Shown in pieces: positions 54,491 through 63,297 of a stretch of 64,000 nt of DNA (the stretch's first letter is position 1; each line of letters begins with the position of its first letter). The notes under the pieces were generated by a model. That model was not told the DNA's origin, ran no database searches, and was given only the letters and a program-made list of their open reading frames with translations. This DNA comes from DATIRA01 sp963766505 (GTDB lineage Bacteria; Pseudomonadota; Gammaproteobacteria; Steroidobacterales; Steroidobacteraceae): positions 226,812 to 290,811 of the forward strand of contig CAVYAL010000004.1 of the NCBI GenBank assembly GCA_963766505.1, read 5' to 3'. The translations under genes were made by a program, and so were the position numbers.

Positions 54491-54519
54491 GTGTAGTAAC
54501 GCGTGTAGTATGTATCATA
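54491..54519 (-). promoter_or_regulatory. Direct-repeat operator and -10 of toxin-antitoxin pair 2
   Basis: GTGTAGT occurs at 54491-54497 and 54503-54509 (12-base period); on the minus strand TATGAT (54519-54514) is a possible -10. Antitoxin binding here would repress the pair. Confidence 0.5.
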
Positions 54520-54647
54520 TCAGCCCCACAACGGGATTCCCGCATGAAGTGCCGCTAACATCGCCCGACCTCGGGCCGACGACGGCACTCAGCGTGACCG
54601 TCTCGAGCCTGAGGCGCCAGCCGGGTAACTGCCTGAAAGACGTGAAA

Positions 54648-55313
54648 ATGCGGTCTGCACCAATGCGGGGCTTGCCAGGGGTCAATCGCCGGCTGCCCGC
54701 CCTCGCGACCTGCCTCGCGATGCTGCTCTCGGCCTGCGCGACAGCCCCGCCCGCACCGATCGAGCCGCCCCCGCCCCCTCCTGCGGTACCCGAGCCGGTC
54801 CGGCTGGACCCTTACCTCGACACGCTGTCGAGCCTCGCGCCGGGCGACCCGGCCCGGCAGGCGGCCGAGCTCGCCGGCGCGCTCGAGGCGATGCAGCAGG
54901 ACCCGACAGCCCGGAACACGCTCCGCTACGCGCTGGCGCTCGGCAGCGCCGGTCACGCGGGCAGCAATCCGGTCGAGGCGAAACGGCTGCTGTCGGAACT
55001 GCTGGCCGGCTCGCCGGCGCTCGCGCCCGAGGAGCTGTCGCTCGCGAATGCGTACCTGCGCGAGTTCGATGCAAGGGTGGCGCTCTATGCCGAGCTTGCC
55101 CGGCAACGCGAGGAGACCGAGAGAAGACTCGAGTCGCTGGATTCCAGCGCAGACCGGCGTGCCCACGCGCTGGAGGCGGAGAACGCACGGCTCGAGCGGG
55201 CGCTCGACGAGGCCAATCGCAAGCTCGAGGCCGTCGCGGAAATGGAGCGCTCGCTGCTCGATCTGGTCAGCGAACCGGAATCCGGGGAACCGCCGCCGCA
55301 GCCCCAGCAATGA
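54648..55313 (+). CDS. qseG: QseG-like lipoprotein
   Basis: A 221-residue lipoprotein with lipobox LLSAC, a Pro-rich linker (APIEPPPPPPAVPEP), a helical domain, and a C-terminal coiled coil (about 150-200, ALEAENARLERALDEANRKL). Position between a GlrK-like kinase and a GlrR-like regulator matches glrK-qseG-glrR of enterobacteria, where QseG is the outer membrane lipoprotein that promotes kinase signalling. Sequence similarity to QseG is weak, so the symbol rests on context. ATG 54648 is preferred; 54663 is also possible. Confidence 0.68.
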   Translation: MRSAPMRGLPGVNRRLPALATCLAMLLSACATAPPAPIEPPPPPPAVPEPVRLDPYLDTLSSLAPGDPARQAAELAGALEAMQQDPTARNTLRYALALGSAGHAGSNPVEAKRLLSELLAGSPALAPEELSLANAYLREFDARVALYAELARQREETERRLESLDSSADRRAHALEAENARLERALDEANRKLEAVAEMERSLLDLVSEPESGEPPPQPQQ

Positions 55314-55326
55314 GGCCCAGCGGCAG

Positions 55327-56583
55327 ATGAAACGCCCGCCCCGCACGCCCCGCATCCTGGTCGTCGACGACGACCCGGGCCTGTTGCGGCTGCTGACCAT
55401 CCGCTTGCGCTCGGAGAAATACGAGGTCGAGCCGGTGGACAGCGCGGCGAAGGCGCTGGCCGCGATTACCCGGGTGCGGCCGGACCTCGTGATCACGGAC
55501 CTGCGCATGGCCGAGATGGACGGCATCGGGCTGCTGAAGGAACTGCAGCGGCGCTCGCCGAGCCTGAACGTGATCATGCTGACGGCGCACGGCACGATCC
55601 CGGACGCGGTGCGTGCCACTCAATCCGGCGCGTTCGCGTTCCTGACCAAGCCGGTCGAGAAGGAGCGCCTGCTGGAGGAAGTCCGGCGCGCGCTGAAGAC
55701 CTCCGGCCTTGCAGATTCCGCCGACGACTGGCGGGATGAGTTCGCGACCCGCAGCCCGCTGCTCGAGGACCGGCTCGCCCGCGCGAAGATGCTGGCGGAG
55801 ACCGACGCGGTCGTGCTCATCACCGGCGAGCCCGGCACCGGCAAGGAACTCCTCGCCCGCGCGCTCCATCGTGCGAGCGCCCGGCGCGCGGCGCCGGCCG
55901 TGCTGCTCGATTGCGCCGCTCTGGAGGGCACGGCTGCGCTCGCGGATCTTCTGGCCGCACTGGACGAGGCCGGTGGCGGTTCGCTGTGCCTGCGGAACGT
56001 CGAGGAGCTTCCGCCGCAGCTGCACGCGGCGCTCGAGCGCGAGCTCGAGCCGCGGGACCTGCGCCTGGTCGCCACCAGCGACCTTTCACCCGAGCGACTG
56101 CGCGAGCAGGCGCCCGCGACCGCGGACCTGCTGGACCGGCTCGGCGCGGTGCAGATCGACCTTCCGCCGCTCCATCAGCGCCGCGAGGACCTCCCGCTGC
56201 TGGTGGCCCAGTGCCTGGAGGACATCGCGACCGAGACCGGCCAGCCGAAGCGCGCCTGCACGCCCGAGGCACTCGAGCTGATCGCCGCGAGCCGCTGGCC
56301 CGGCAACGTGCGGCAGCTGCGGACCGTGCTGCGGCAGGCCGCGGCGGCCGCCAGCGGGCCGCTCGTCACGGCCGAGCAGTTGCAGGAAGCGCGGGGTCAG
56401 TTGAGTGAGCTGCCGTCGTTCGACGAGGCACGGGACGAGTTCACGCGGAACTACCTGGTGCAGCTCTTGACGATCACCGAGGGCAACGTCAGCCAGGCGG
56501 CCCGGCTCGCGAAACGCAACCGCACGGACCTCTACAAGCTGCTGGCCCGGCACGGGATCGAGCCCGAGGAATTCAAGCCCTGA
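55327..56583 (+). CDS. glrR: GlrR-like response regulator lacking sigma-54 activation motifs
   Basis: A 418-residue NtrC-type regulator. Receiver domain: Asp14-Asp16, phosphoacceptor Asp58 (VITDLRMAEMDG), Thr86, Lys108. AAA+ domain: Walker A GEPGTGKE (167-174), but only about 16 residues separate DCAALE from GGGSLCLRNVEEL, so the GAFTGA loop is deleted and the Walker B acids (normally LFLDE) are lost. PLHQRREDLPLL and RWPGNVRQL remain. The C-terminal Fis-type helix-turn-helix (GNVSQAARLAKRNRTDLYKL) is intact and like GlrR. It probably binds DNA but cannot open sigma-54 promoters. Confidence 0.9.
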   Translation: MKRPPRTPRILVVDDDPGLLRLLTIRLRSEKYEVEPVDSAAKALAAITRVRPDLVITDLRMAEMDGIGLLKELQRRSPSLNVIMLTAHGTIPDAVRATQSGAFAFLTKPVEKERLLEEVRRALKTSGLADSADDWRDEFATRSPLLEDRLARAKMLAETDAVVLITGEPGTGKELLARALHRASARRAAPAVLLDCAALEGTAALADLLAALDEAGGGSLCLRNVEELPPQLHAALERELEPRDLRLVATSDLSPERLREQAPATADLLDRLGAVQIDLPPLHQRREDLPLLVAQCLEDIATETGQPKRACTPEALELIAASRWPGNVRQLRTVLRQAAAAASGPLVTAEQLQEARGQLSELPSFDEARDEFTRNYLVQLLTITEGNVSQAARLAKRNRTDLYKLLARHGIEPEEFKP

Positions 56584-56761
56584 GGCGGAGCCCGCCCCAA
56601 ACGAAAAGAGCCCGCGCCGGGGTGGAGGCAATGTGGAATGATGCCGTACTCGCTGAGGTTGCCCCGGGGACACACGAACAGTGTCGAGATTTCTTACATA
56701 CTGCATCTGGGCGGAATGACGAGCCGTTATAAGTCATTGAAAATAAAGGATTGGTCTCCTG

Positions 56762-56777
56762 TGGCACGCAACTTGCT
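56762..56777 (+). promoter_or_regulatory. Sigma-54 (-24/-12) promoter of the PEP-CTERM gene
   Basis: TGGCACG-CAAC-TTGCT matches the RpoN consensus; GG at 56763-56764 and GC at 56775-56776 have the required spacing. The start would be near 56788, 46 bases before the ATG. A dyad GACAC/GTGTC at 56669-56685 could be an activator site. Confidence 0.8.
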
Positions 56778-56833
56778 TTGTTTCCACTAGCCTCTTCATC
56801 CGTAGTGGCTTGAACTTACGGAAGGATCAAAAA

Positions 56834-57450
56834 ATGAAGATGACTTACTTGAGTGCGGTTGCCGTTGCCGCCACCCTCGTCGCAGGCACGGCTTCTGCCG
56901 TGACCATCGACGTCCAGATGAACGTCGCCGCCCTCGGCGCGTTCACCGCCGACACCGGTTCCGTGGCGACTGCCAACACGATTACCACCGGCGCTCCGCT
57001 GCAGGTTGGATTCGTCCAGTCGTCGAACATCGGCGCGGCTACCGGTCAGGTGGTCATCGCTGGCCCCGGACCCGATGGGCGTGAGCGGTTGGCGCCGTGT
57101 TCACGAAGGAGTTCAGCACTCCCGAAGGGACGTTCCGTCGAGACCCTGACCGTGACGTCAGTCGACATCGGCACGAATGCCCTGGGCGTGCTGGCCGTCG
57201 GTACGATCACCCAGACCGTCCAGCTCGGCGCCACGGCGTTCACCCCGACGACGGTCTACTGGTCTGCCGCCTACACCCAGAATGCTGGCCCGGGCACGCA
57301 GATCAATGCCGTCGTTCAACAACTCGCACCGTTCCGCCTCAGGTTCCGGAGCCGGGTACGCTGGCGCTGCTCGGCCTTGGCCTGATGGGCCTCGGTGCTG
57401 CGCGTCGCCGCAAGGGCGTCGATCAGCGTAAGCTTTCAAGCAACGACTGA
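56834..57450 (+). pseudogene. PEP-CTERM domain protein, frame disrupted
   Basis: A secreted protein for exosortase sorting. ATG 56834 (GGAAGGA upstream) opens a signal peptide (MKMTYLSAVAVAATLVAGTA cleaved near SA) and a Thr/Ala/Gly-rich beta domain. At the 3' end another frame encodes VPEPGTLALLGLGLMGLGAA followed by RRRK, the PEP-CTERM sorting tail (PEP at 57346-57354). The middle switches frame: EFSTPEGTF in one, ETLTVTSVDIGTNALGVLAV in another, and the join to the tail needs more shifts. Several indels in 600 bases suggest assembly error or decay. A sigma-54 promoter precedes it. Confidence 0.85.
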
Positions 57451-57609
57451 TGTTGAGAAGAGGGCACGCACGCAAAGCGCGGGCCTTTATTCATTCTGGC
57501 GAGCCGTTCTTCGCCGGAAATCACTATCCGTCCCTTGTAATATTCCTCCTCAGCACGGGCGGCCCCGCCTGCCCGGCTGAGGGACCGCCGCTCTACGACC
57601 TGCCGCCGC

Positions 57610-58728
57610 TCACGCGGCCGCCCGCCCTGCGTACCTGACCACCAGCTTCCTCGACAGGTGCCCCGCCAGCGTGAGCGGCGGCATCTTCACCCAGTGCGAG
57701 CGCAGGTACAGCGCCCGGCGACTGGAACGACAGGACCAGTCCGGGCGCTCGGGGTGCAGCGGCAGCAGGGCCCGGATCACCAGATAGTCCATCGCCCGCC
57801 GCACGGATGCCGCCGGCGCCGACTCCAGTGCGACCCGGGTCACGGACTCCGGCACCTGCACCCCAAGCAGCTTCTTCGCGTAACGCAAGCCCCAGAACGC
57901 CGGGCGCTGCAGGTCCAGCTGGACGGCCCGCGGCCAGAATGCACTCCAGAACCCGGGCTCGCGGTCCGCGAAGAACTCGAGCAGGTCCGCGGCGTCCACC
58001 AGCTCACGGATCGAGTCGTCCATCTCGCTGCCGTGGAACAGGTGGGTCATCGCATGCAGCACCATGTCCACCGGGGCCAGCACCCGGTAGCCGGTCCCAG
58101 CCAACGGGCGCGACGCGCCCAGCAGCAGCTCCGCCGGTGGCTTCAGCGCGGCGGTCCGCATCAGCAGGTTGTGGTGCAGGTCCACCTCCACTTCCCTCTC
58201 GGCATGACGCATCGGCGGCAGCTCGTGGGCCCAGCTTCGGTAGTAACGGTCGTCATAGCGACTCAGCTCAGCCGTGCGCCAGCCGCGGGACCTGAGCCGC
58301 GACTCGACCGCCCCGAGTCGCGACTCCGGCACCAGCAGGTCCACGTCCGAGAACAGCCGTCCGGCCGCGTTCGGCGTACCGGCCAGCAGGTAAGCGCAGC
58401 CTTTCAGCGCGACCAGCGGAAACCCGGGATCGCCGCCCAGCGCCCAGGCGATCCGGTCGAGCTCCCAGAGCGCCACGCGGCGCCGGGACTCCGCGACCGC
58501 GAGCGCACTCAGCAGCTGGTCGCTGGCAGCCTCTGGCAGTCGATCCAGCAGGCCCAGCTCCCGGAGCTTCCAGCCGAGACGCCCGAGCAGCCGCGCCCGC
58601 CGCATCAGCCGCAGCGCCAGGTCCAGTTCGGCAGCAGGAAGCTCCAGGACCGACGCAGGCTCCCGCAAGGCCCCGATCACGAGCCGTTGCACGATCGCGA
58701 GCGGCGGTTCCGGCCTAATCACCGGCAT
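57610..58728 (-). CDS. Nucleotidyltransferase family protein (HPr-rel-A locus)
   Basis: The 372-residue protein belongs to the NTP_transf_5 type: LVALKGCAYLLAGTPNAAGR then LFSDVDLLVPESRLG, with the metal-binding Asp128 and Asp130, and a C-terminal helical part. Such proteins occur beside HprK-related kinases in exosortase loci; the substrate is unknown. Related enzymes also sit with HPr-kinase-like proteins in some lasso peptide clusters. ATG 58728 overlaps the kinase stop by 14 bases, so the two are co-translated. Confidence 0.85.
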   Translation of the reverse strand: MPVIRPEPPLAIVQRLVIGALREPASVLELPAAELDLALRLMRRARLLGRLGWKLRELGLLDRLPEAASDQLLSALAVAESRRRVALWELDRIAWALGGDPGFPLVALKGCAYLLAGTPNAAGRLFSDVDLLVPESRLGAVESRLRSRGWRTAELSRYDDRYYRSWAHELPPMRHAEREVEVDLHHNLLMRTAALKPPAELLLGASRPLAGTGYRVLAPVDMVLHAMTHLFHGSEMDDSIRELVDAADLLEFFADREPGFWSAFWPRAVQLDLQRPAFWGLRYAKKLLGVQVPESVTRVALESAPAASVRRAMDYLVIRALLPLHPERPDWSCRSSRRALYLRSHWVKMPPLTLAGHLSRKLVVRYAGRAAA

Positions 58729-59653
58729 GCTCATCCGCCAGCGCGTCGATGGCCGCCACGGCGTCCTCGAGCTGCGAATACCGCAGCGTGAAGCAGCGGC
58801 AGCGGTCCACCAGCGACCGCAGCGTCTCGAACGCTGCGTCGCCGAGCAGCTCGTAGTTGAAGGCATGCGTCGAGAGGCGCATGAACCCGTCCGCCCGGGT
58901 GATCGGCTCCAGCGCAGGCGAGGCCTCCGCCGACCAGCGCGGAAACACGATCCAGGCCGCACGCGCCGCCTCGCTCATCCGGTCCACGCTGTCCGCCGGC
59001 GGCCGCACGTGCGCGATCGTCCCCTTCACGGTGCCCTCGATCTGCGGGCCCAGCACCGCGCCCGGCGCAAAGCGCCGGATGACCTCGATGGACTCGTTCT
59101 TCAGCGGCATCGGCCGCGGCACGGGAATGAGATCCGTCGCGCCGGGGCGCAGCAGCCCGAACTCGTCCGAGAGCAGCCGCCAGCCCCGGTGCGCCAGCGC
59201 GACTGCAAGCGTGGTCTTGCCGCCGCCCGGCGCGGCCGGCAGTAGCAGCGCACGACCGCCCCGCTCCAGCACCGCCGCATGCAGCATCAGCCAGCGATGA
59301 AACCGCAGCGAGGTGACGAGATTGATGCCCCACTCGAGCACCGCGAGTGCCTGGCCTAGCGGCAGGTCCTCGTGTGGCCGGCGGCCGTCCACCGTGAAGC
59401 GCACGCGCCGGCCCGGCCGGGGCCGAAGCCCCCAGGTTTCCGCCAGCGCCAGGTGGCAATGGAAGACGCGAGGGCCTTCCAGCAACGGGTACTGCGCGTA
59501 GAGCCGGTGTAGCGGCTCCACGAGGCCATCGACCCGCGCCCGGAGCTTGAGCTCGAACGGACCGACCCGGTAGCCGAGCCCCTCGCCTCGCAGGCGGGTC
59601 GCGAACTCCCCAACCGGCAGTTCGCCGACGCTGCGTGAGCCGACGGCGTTCAC
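58715..59653 (-). CDS. HprK-related kinase A
   Basis: A 312-residue protein of the HPr kinase/phosphorylase fold: conserved His125 (LMLHAAVLERGGRALLL), P-loop PAAPGGGKTTLA (139-150) and LSDEFGLLRP with the acidic Asp163-Glu164. It lacks the N-terminal domain of true HprK. The HprK-related kinase A group is known from PEP-CTERM/exosortase genomes, with no proven target. It sits between the PqqD-like and nucleotidyltransferase genes, overlapping both. Confidence 0.88.
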   Translation of the reverse strand: MNAVGSRSVGELPVGEFATRLRGEGLGYRVGPFELKLRARVDGLVEPLHRLYAQYPLLEGPRVFHCHLALAETWGLRPRPGRRVRFTVDGRRPHEDLPLGQALAVLEWGINLVTSLRFHRWLMLHAAVLERGGRALLLPAAPGGGKTTLAVALAHRGWRLLSDEFGLLRPGATDLIPVPRPMPLKNESIEVIRRFAPGAVLGPQIEGTVKGTIAHVRPPADSVDRMSEAARAAWIVFPRWSAEASPALEPITRADGFMRLSTHAFNYELLGDAAFETLRSLVDRCRCFTLRYSQLEDAVAAIDALADEHAGD

Positions 59654-59934
59654 CCGGCAACCCGTGTGACGAGGCCGAGGTCTTCGAGCCGGACGAGCAG
59701 ATCCTCTACGTGCCGGAGGAACTCGGGCGAATGCCCGGCGTGCTGGACCGCCGCGAGTTCCAGGCTCGCGCTATCGGCATCCCTCGGACTCGCGAGCACG
59801 CGCTGCAGCAGCAGCACCGTAGCCGCATTGACGAAGTGCGTCCGCCCGGAGGGACGGTGAAACAGCACGAAGTTGCCGTCCCATCCAGCCCAGAGGCAGT
59901 CGGCGGCGTCCGCGGACTTCCAGCGCTGGACCAC
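59650..59934 (-). CDS. PqqD-like (RRE-fold) protein of the HPr-rel-A system
   Basis: A 94-residue protein with the PqqD pattern: FVLFHRPSGRTHFVNAATVL, then LLQRVL and a C-terminal FLRHVEDLLVRLEDLGLVTR. PqqD folds bind leader peptides of modified peptides, so it may deliver a substrate to the adjacent kinase or nucleotidyltransferase. The start is GTG 59934; its stop overlaps the kinase start by four bases. Confidence 0.82.
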   Translation of the reverse strand: MVQRWKSADAADCLWAGWDGNFVLFHRPSGRTHFVNAATVLLLQRVLASPRDADSASLELAAVQHAGHSPEFLRHVEDLLVRLEDLGLVTRVAG

Positions 59935-59956
59935 GGCGGGACACCGGCTCTCGGGA

Positions 59957-60484
59957 TCAGAGGGTCGTCAGGTCGGTCGTGATGATCCGGTTGCCGAACG
60001 AGTTCACGGCCGACGCGGACACCAGCGCGCCCGGTTTCATCAGCACGCGGTTCTGCCCGCCCTGCGCGAGCTTGTATTCGATCTCGCCGCCCTGCAGGCA
60101 GACCTCTTCCGGCGTCAGGTCCGTGTACTTGCCGTCCACCTTCGCCCGGTACTCGGCGTCGGTCGGCAGCGAGGTCACCTCGCCGTAGGGCGGCGACCCG
60201 AGGTCGTAGCGGTCCGGGTCCTGGTAGGTCGGACCCTGCGTGCTTTGCGGGTCCAGGCACAGCACCTCGCCGTTCGCGCCACCGGTGCCGGGGCCGTTGG
60301 TGCTGATCAGGTTGCTCGAGTTCGCAAGCGCCGAGCCGCTGCCCAGCGTCAGGATCGTCGGCAGCGCAGCCGAGGCACCGCGCAGCACGGTGCGGCGGCT
60401 GACAGCCGGGACACGGGCACCGTGGCCCGCAAGGTCCTGCGGGACCGACCCCGCCAGGCCTTGTTCTTCGTGTTCTGCGGTCAT
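59957..60484 (-). CDS. Tat-exported protein of unknown function next to the HPr-rel-A genes
   Basis: A 175-residue product with a twin-arginine signal (SRRTVLRGASAALPTILTLG, cleaved near ALA at about residue 54) after a hydrophilic N-terminus. The mature part of about 120 residues is Gly/Pro/Asp-rich with two Cys (EVLCLDPQ and EEVCLQGG) and ends TTDLTTL. I do not recognise it. It lies 22 bases upstream of the PqqD-like gene on the same strand, so it is a candidate substrate of that cassette. ATG 60484 has GGGAG upstream. Confidence 0.75.
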   Translation of the reverse strand: MTAEHEEQGLAGSVPQDLAGHGARVPAVSRRTVLRGASAALPTILTLGSGSALANSSNLISTNGPGTGGANGEVLCLDPQSTQGPTYQDPDRYDLGSPPYGEVTSLPTDAEYRAKVDGKYTDLTPEEVCLQGGEIEYKLAQGGQNRVLMKPGALVSASAVNSFGNRIITTDLTTL

Positions 60485-60860
60485 TGGGTCAGACTCCCGA
60501 AGCGACGGCACGCACCAGGGCGCAGTGCGTGGGCGGCCGCTGATATGTCAAAAATATGCAAAAGTCGGGCCTGCCGGCGGCAGGCCATTCAAAACAATCG
60601 CTTAGCGCGGAACGACTGCCGGCAGGCAGCCTGCGGTGTAAACAGTTCCGACACGTGCAGAAGCCTGCGGTGAGCCAGCGCGACCGCCGCAGCCGGGGCA
60701 ATCATGGGCGCTTCAGGTATCGTAGCGCCCCTTGCCCGACGCCTGGTCGACCGGCCCGAGACCGGCGCGGGCGCCGGCCGGGTCACAGCACGCAGCGTTC
60801 CTGCATCCCGTCACGGAAAGCGTTGGCCGGGCACGGCAAAGTATCGTCAGGTCGAATCGC
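60485..60860. other. 376-base divergent intergenic region
   Basis: It separates the Tat-protein gene (minus) from the FemAB-like gene (plus) and must hold both promoters. Visible structure is a perfect 8-3-8 palindrome, GGCCTGCC/GGCAGGCC, at 60568-60586 and an AT-rich patch (60541-60563) with TTGACA on the minus strand (60552-60547). No gene is seen. Confidence 0.6.
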
Positions 60861-62027
60861 ATGAATGATGGGTTCCGCGTCAAGATCGTCTCGGACCTCG
60901 CGGAGCTCACCGGCCTGCGGGGCGAATGGTCGCGCCTCGTGACCGGAGCCGCGGGCGCGAGCACGTTCCTGACCCCCGAATGGCAGCTCTCGTGGCTCGA
61001 GGCCTATCGGCCGACCGCTCCGCTGCAGGCCGCCTGCGCCTACCTCGGCGACGAGCTCGTGGGCCTTGCGCCGGTCATGATCGAGCGTGAGACGTGCCTG
61101 GGTGTTCCGCTGCGTTGCCTGCGCTTCGTCGGCGACGGCACGTTCGAATCCGACCACCTCGACTTCGTGCTGCGCGCGGACCTCGCGGACGCACTGCGTA
61201 ACGTGCTGCTCGAGTCGCTGGCCGGACTGGACTGGGACACGGCCGCGTTCAGCAACGTGCCGGAATCCTCGCCGACGCTGGCCGCGTTGCGCGACTGGGC
61301 GACGCGGAACCGGTTTCACGTCGAGGAACGCCTCTCGCCCTGCCCGGTCCGGCCGATCCCGGAGTCGTTCGATGCGCTGCTCGGCTCGATGCCCTCGCGC
61401 TTCCGGACCGCGATACGCTCGACGCGCCGCAAGCTCGCGGCCGCCTATGAGGTCGAGTTCGGCCTGCACCAGGACCCCGCCGGGTTCGAGGACGCGCTCG
61501 CGACGCTGTTCGCGAACCACGAGTCGCGCTGGCAGGCTCGGGGCGAATCCGGCGTGTTCGTCAACGAGCGGCGCCGGGAGTTCTACCGGATCCTGACGCC
61601 GCGGCTGTTCGAGTCCGGCGCGCTGCGGTTCTTCTACCTGAAGCTCGACGGACGCATCGTCGCGCAGGAATACTGCTTCGCGCACGACGGCATCGTTTAC
61701 CTGCTGCAGGAGGGATTCGACTATGCGCTCGCGAAGGAGAACATCGGCAATGCGCTCAGGAGCTACGTGTTCGACTACCTGATCGAGCACCAGTACCGGG
61801 CCTACGATTTCCTGGCCGGCGTCACGCGTCACAAGATGAACTGGAGCGAGAGCGCGCCGAACGACGTGACGCTGACCCTCTCCCGCCCGTCGCTGCGCGG
61901 CAACTGGGCTTTTCACGCACCGCGCGCGCTCGAGCGCGTCAAGGACCGGCTGCGGCCGCTGCGGGACCGACTGAGGCAGGCGGTCGACGGGACGCAGCCG
62001 CCTGCGCAGGACGGCGGCACGCCATGA
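60861..62027 (+). CDS. FemAB/GNAT-type acyltransferase of the exosortase locus
   Basis: A 388-residue protein of the Acetyltransf_6/FemAB-like fold: STFLTPEWQLSWLEAY near the N-terminus, MPSRFRTAIRSTRRKLAA in the middle, and GALRFFYLKLDGRIVAQEYCF then YDFLAGVTRHKMNWSESAPN. Such proteins occur in PEP-CTERM/exopolysaccharide loci and may acylate a sugar or carrier. Substrate unknown. ATG 60861 gives the family start; the frame extends upstream without similarity. Confidence 0.82.
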   Translation: MNDGFRVKIVSDLAELTGLRGEWSRLVTGAAGASTFLTPEWQLSWLEAYRPTAPLQAACAYLGDELVGLAPVMIERETCLGVPLRCLRFVGDGTFESDHLDFVLRADLADALRNVLLESLAGLDWDTAAFSNVPESSPTLAALRDWATRNRFHVEERLSPCPVRPIPESFDALLGSMPSRFRTAIRSTRRKLAAAYEVEFGLHQDPAGFEDALATLFANHESRWQARGESGVFVNERRREFYRILTPRLFESGALRFFYLKLDGRIVAQEYCFAHDGIVYLLQEGFDYALAKENIGNALRSYVFDYLIEHQYRAYDFLAGVTRHKMNWSESAPNDVTLTLSRPSLRGNWAFHAPRALERVKDRLRPLRDRLRQAVDGTQPPAQDGGTP

Positions 62028-63248
62028 AAGTACCCGTCGTCGTGCTGAACATGCACTACTCCGGGCTCGGCATCGCGCGCAGCCTCGGGCCTCACGGCGT
62101 CCCGGTGTACGGGCTCAGTTCCGACCCGGACTTCCCGGGCAATTTCTCCCGCTACTGCCAGTTCCGGCTGAGCCCCGACTCGCTGCACGAGCCCGAGCGG
62201 CTCCGCGACTTCCTGATGGACTTCGCCGGCACGCTCGACGCCCGGCCCATCCTGCTGCCCACGCGCGACCACGACATCGAGTTCCTGGTGACGCATCGCG
62301 AAGTGCTGGAGCAGCGATTCACGATCCCGCTCGCCTCGCGCGAGGTGATCGAGCAGGCGACGAACAAGGACAAGTGCCTGGCGCTCGCCGCCGACTGCGG
62401 AATCCCGGTGCCCCGGAGCCACACGATCGGCAGCCTCGCGGAGTTCGAGGCGCTCCCGGGCGGGCTCACGTTCCCGGTCATCGTCAAGCCGCTCTACGCC
62501 CGGCACTGGCGACGTCCCGGCATCTGGGAGACCGTGGGCCACCAGAAGGCCGCATTGCTCGAGAGCGCCGAGGAACTGTCGCGGTTCTACCGGGCGATCG
62601 AGCCCACTGCGCCGCTCGCGACGATCCAGGAGTACATCCCGGGGCCGGATTCGAGCCTGGTGATCTTCGGCTCCTACTGCCGGCCCGGCGGCGAGGTGCG
62701 CGCGTACTTCACCGGCCGCAAGCTGCTGCAGGACCCGCCGCTCAAGGGCACCGGGCTGATCGTCGAAGGCGTGCCGATCCCGGAGATCGTGCCGCACGAG
62801 CAAGGCATTGCTCAGGGCGCTCGGCTTCTCGGGCATCTCCGAGATCGAGTTCAAGATCCACGAGCGGACCGGCGTCGCCTACCTGATCGAGATCAATCCC
62901 CGGCACTGGGACCAGCACTACCTCGGCACCGCCTGCGGCGTGAACCTGAGCCTCGAGCAGTACCTCGATCTCACCGAGCCCGGCCGGCTCGGCCTCGCGG
63001 AAGACGACGGAGCCTCGTGCTCCCAGGCAGCAGCCTGGAGCCGTGCGCTGGATCGCCGAGCGGGACCTGCTGTTCTACGCGCTGCGCGGCTGCGCCATCG
63101 GCGTGCGGGGCTCTCGCAAGACCTGCGCAACGCGCGCGGAACCCGGACGTTCTCGGTCCACAGCAGCGACGATCCCGGCCCGGGCCGAAGACAGTTCCGG
63201 AACACGATTCGCGAGCTGGCGCAGATCGCGCGGCCGTCGTCCGGCTAG
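62024..63248 (+). pseudogene. ATP-grasp enzyme of the exosortase locus, frame disrupted
   Basis: From ATG 62024 (overlapping the previous stop) the product begins MKVPVVVLNMHYSGLGIARS and has ATP-grasp features: TNKDKCLALAADCGIPVPRS, FPVIVKPLYARHW and IQEYIPGPDSSL. The frame breaks near 62805 (one extra G); the ATP-grasp core continues one frame over as LLRALGFSGISEIEFKIHE and IEINPRHWDQHYLG. Further shifts near 63040 and 63110 separate WIAERDLLFYALRG from the C-terminus. Expected role: ATP-dependent carboxylate-amine ligation. Decay and assembly error are both possible. Confidence 0.82.
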
Positions 63249-63297
63249 AATCGCGAGTCCTCAGGCCATCCCTCGTCGCGCGGCATCCTGACTGCTC

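Noticed and set aside
55327..56583. The adjacent GlrR-like protein as activator of the sigma-54 promoter at 56762
   Set aside because: It lacks GAFTGA and Walker B residues, so it should not be able to activate sigma-54 polymerase.
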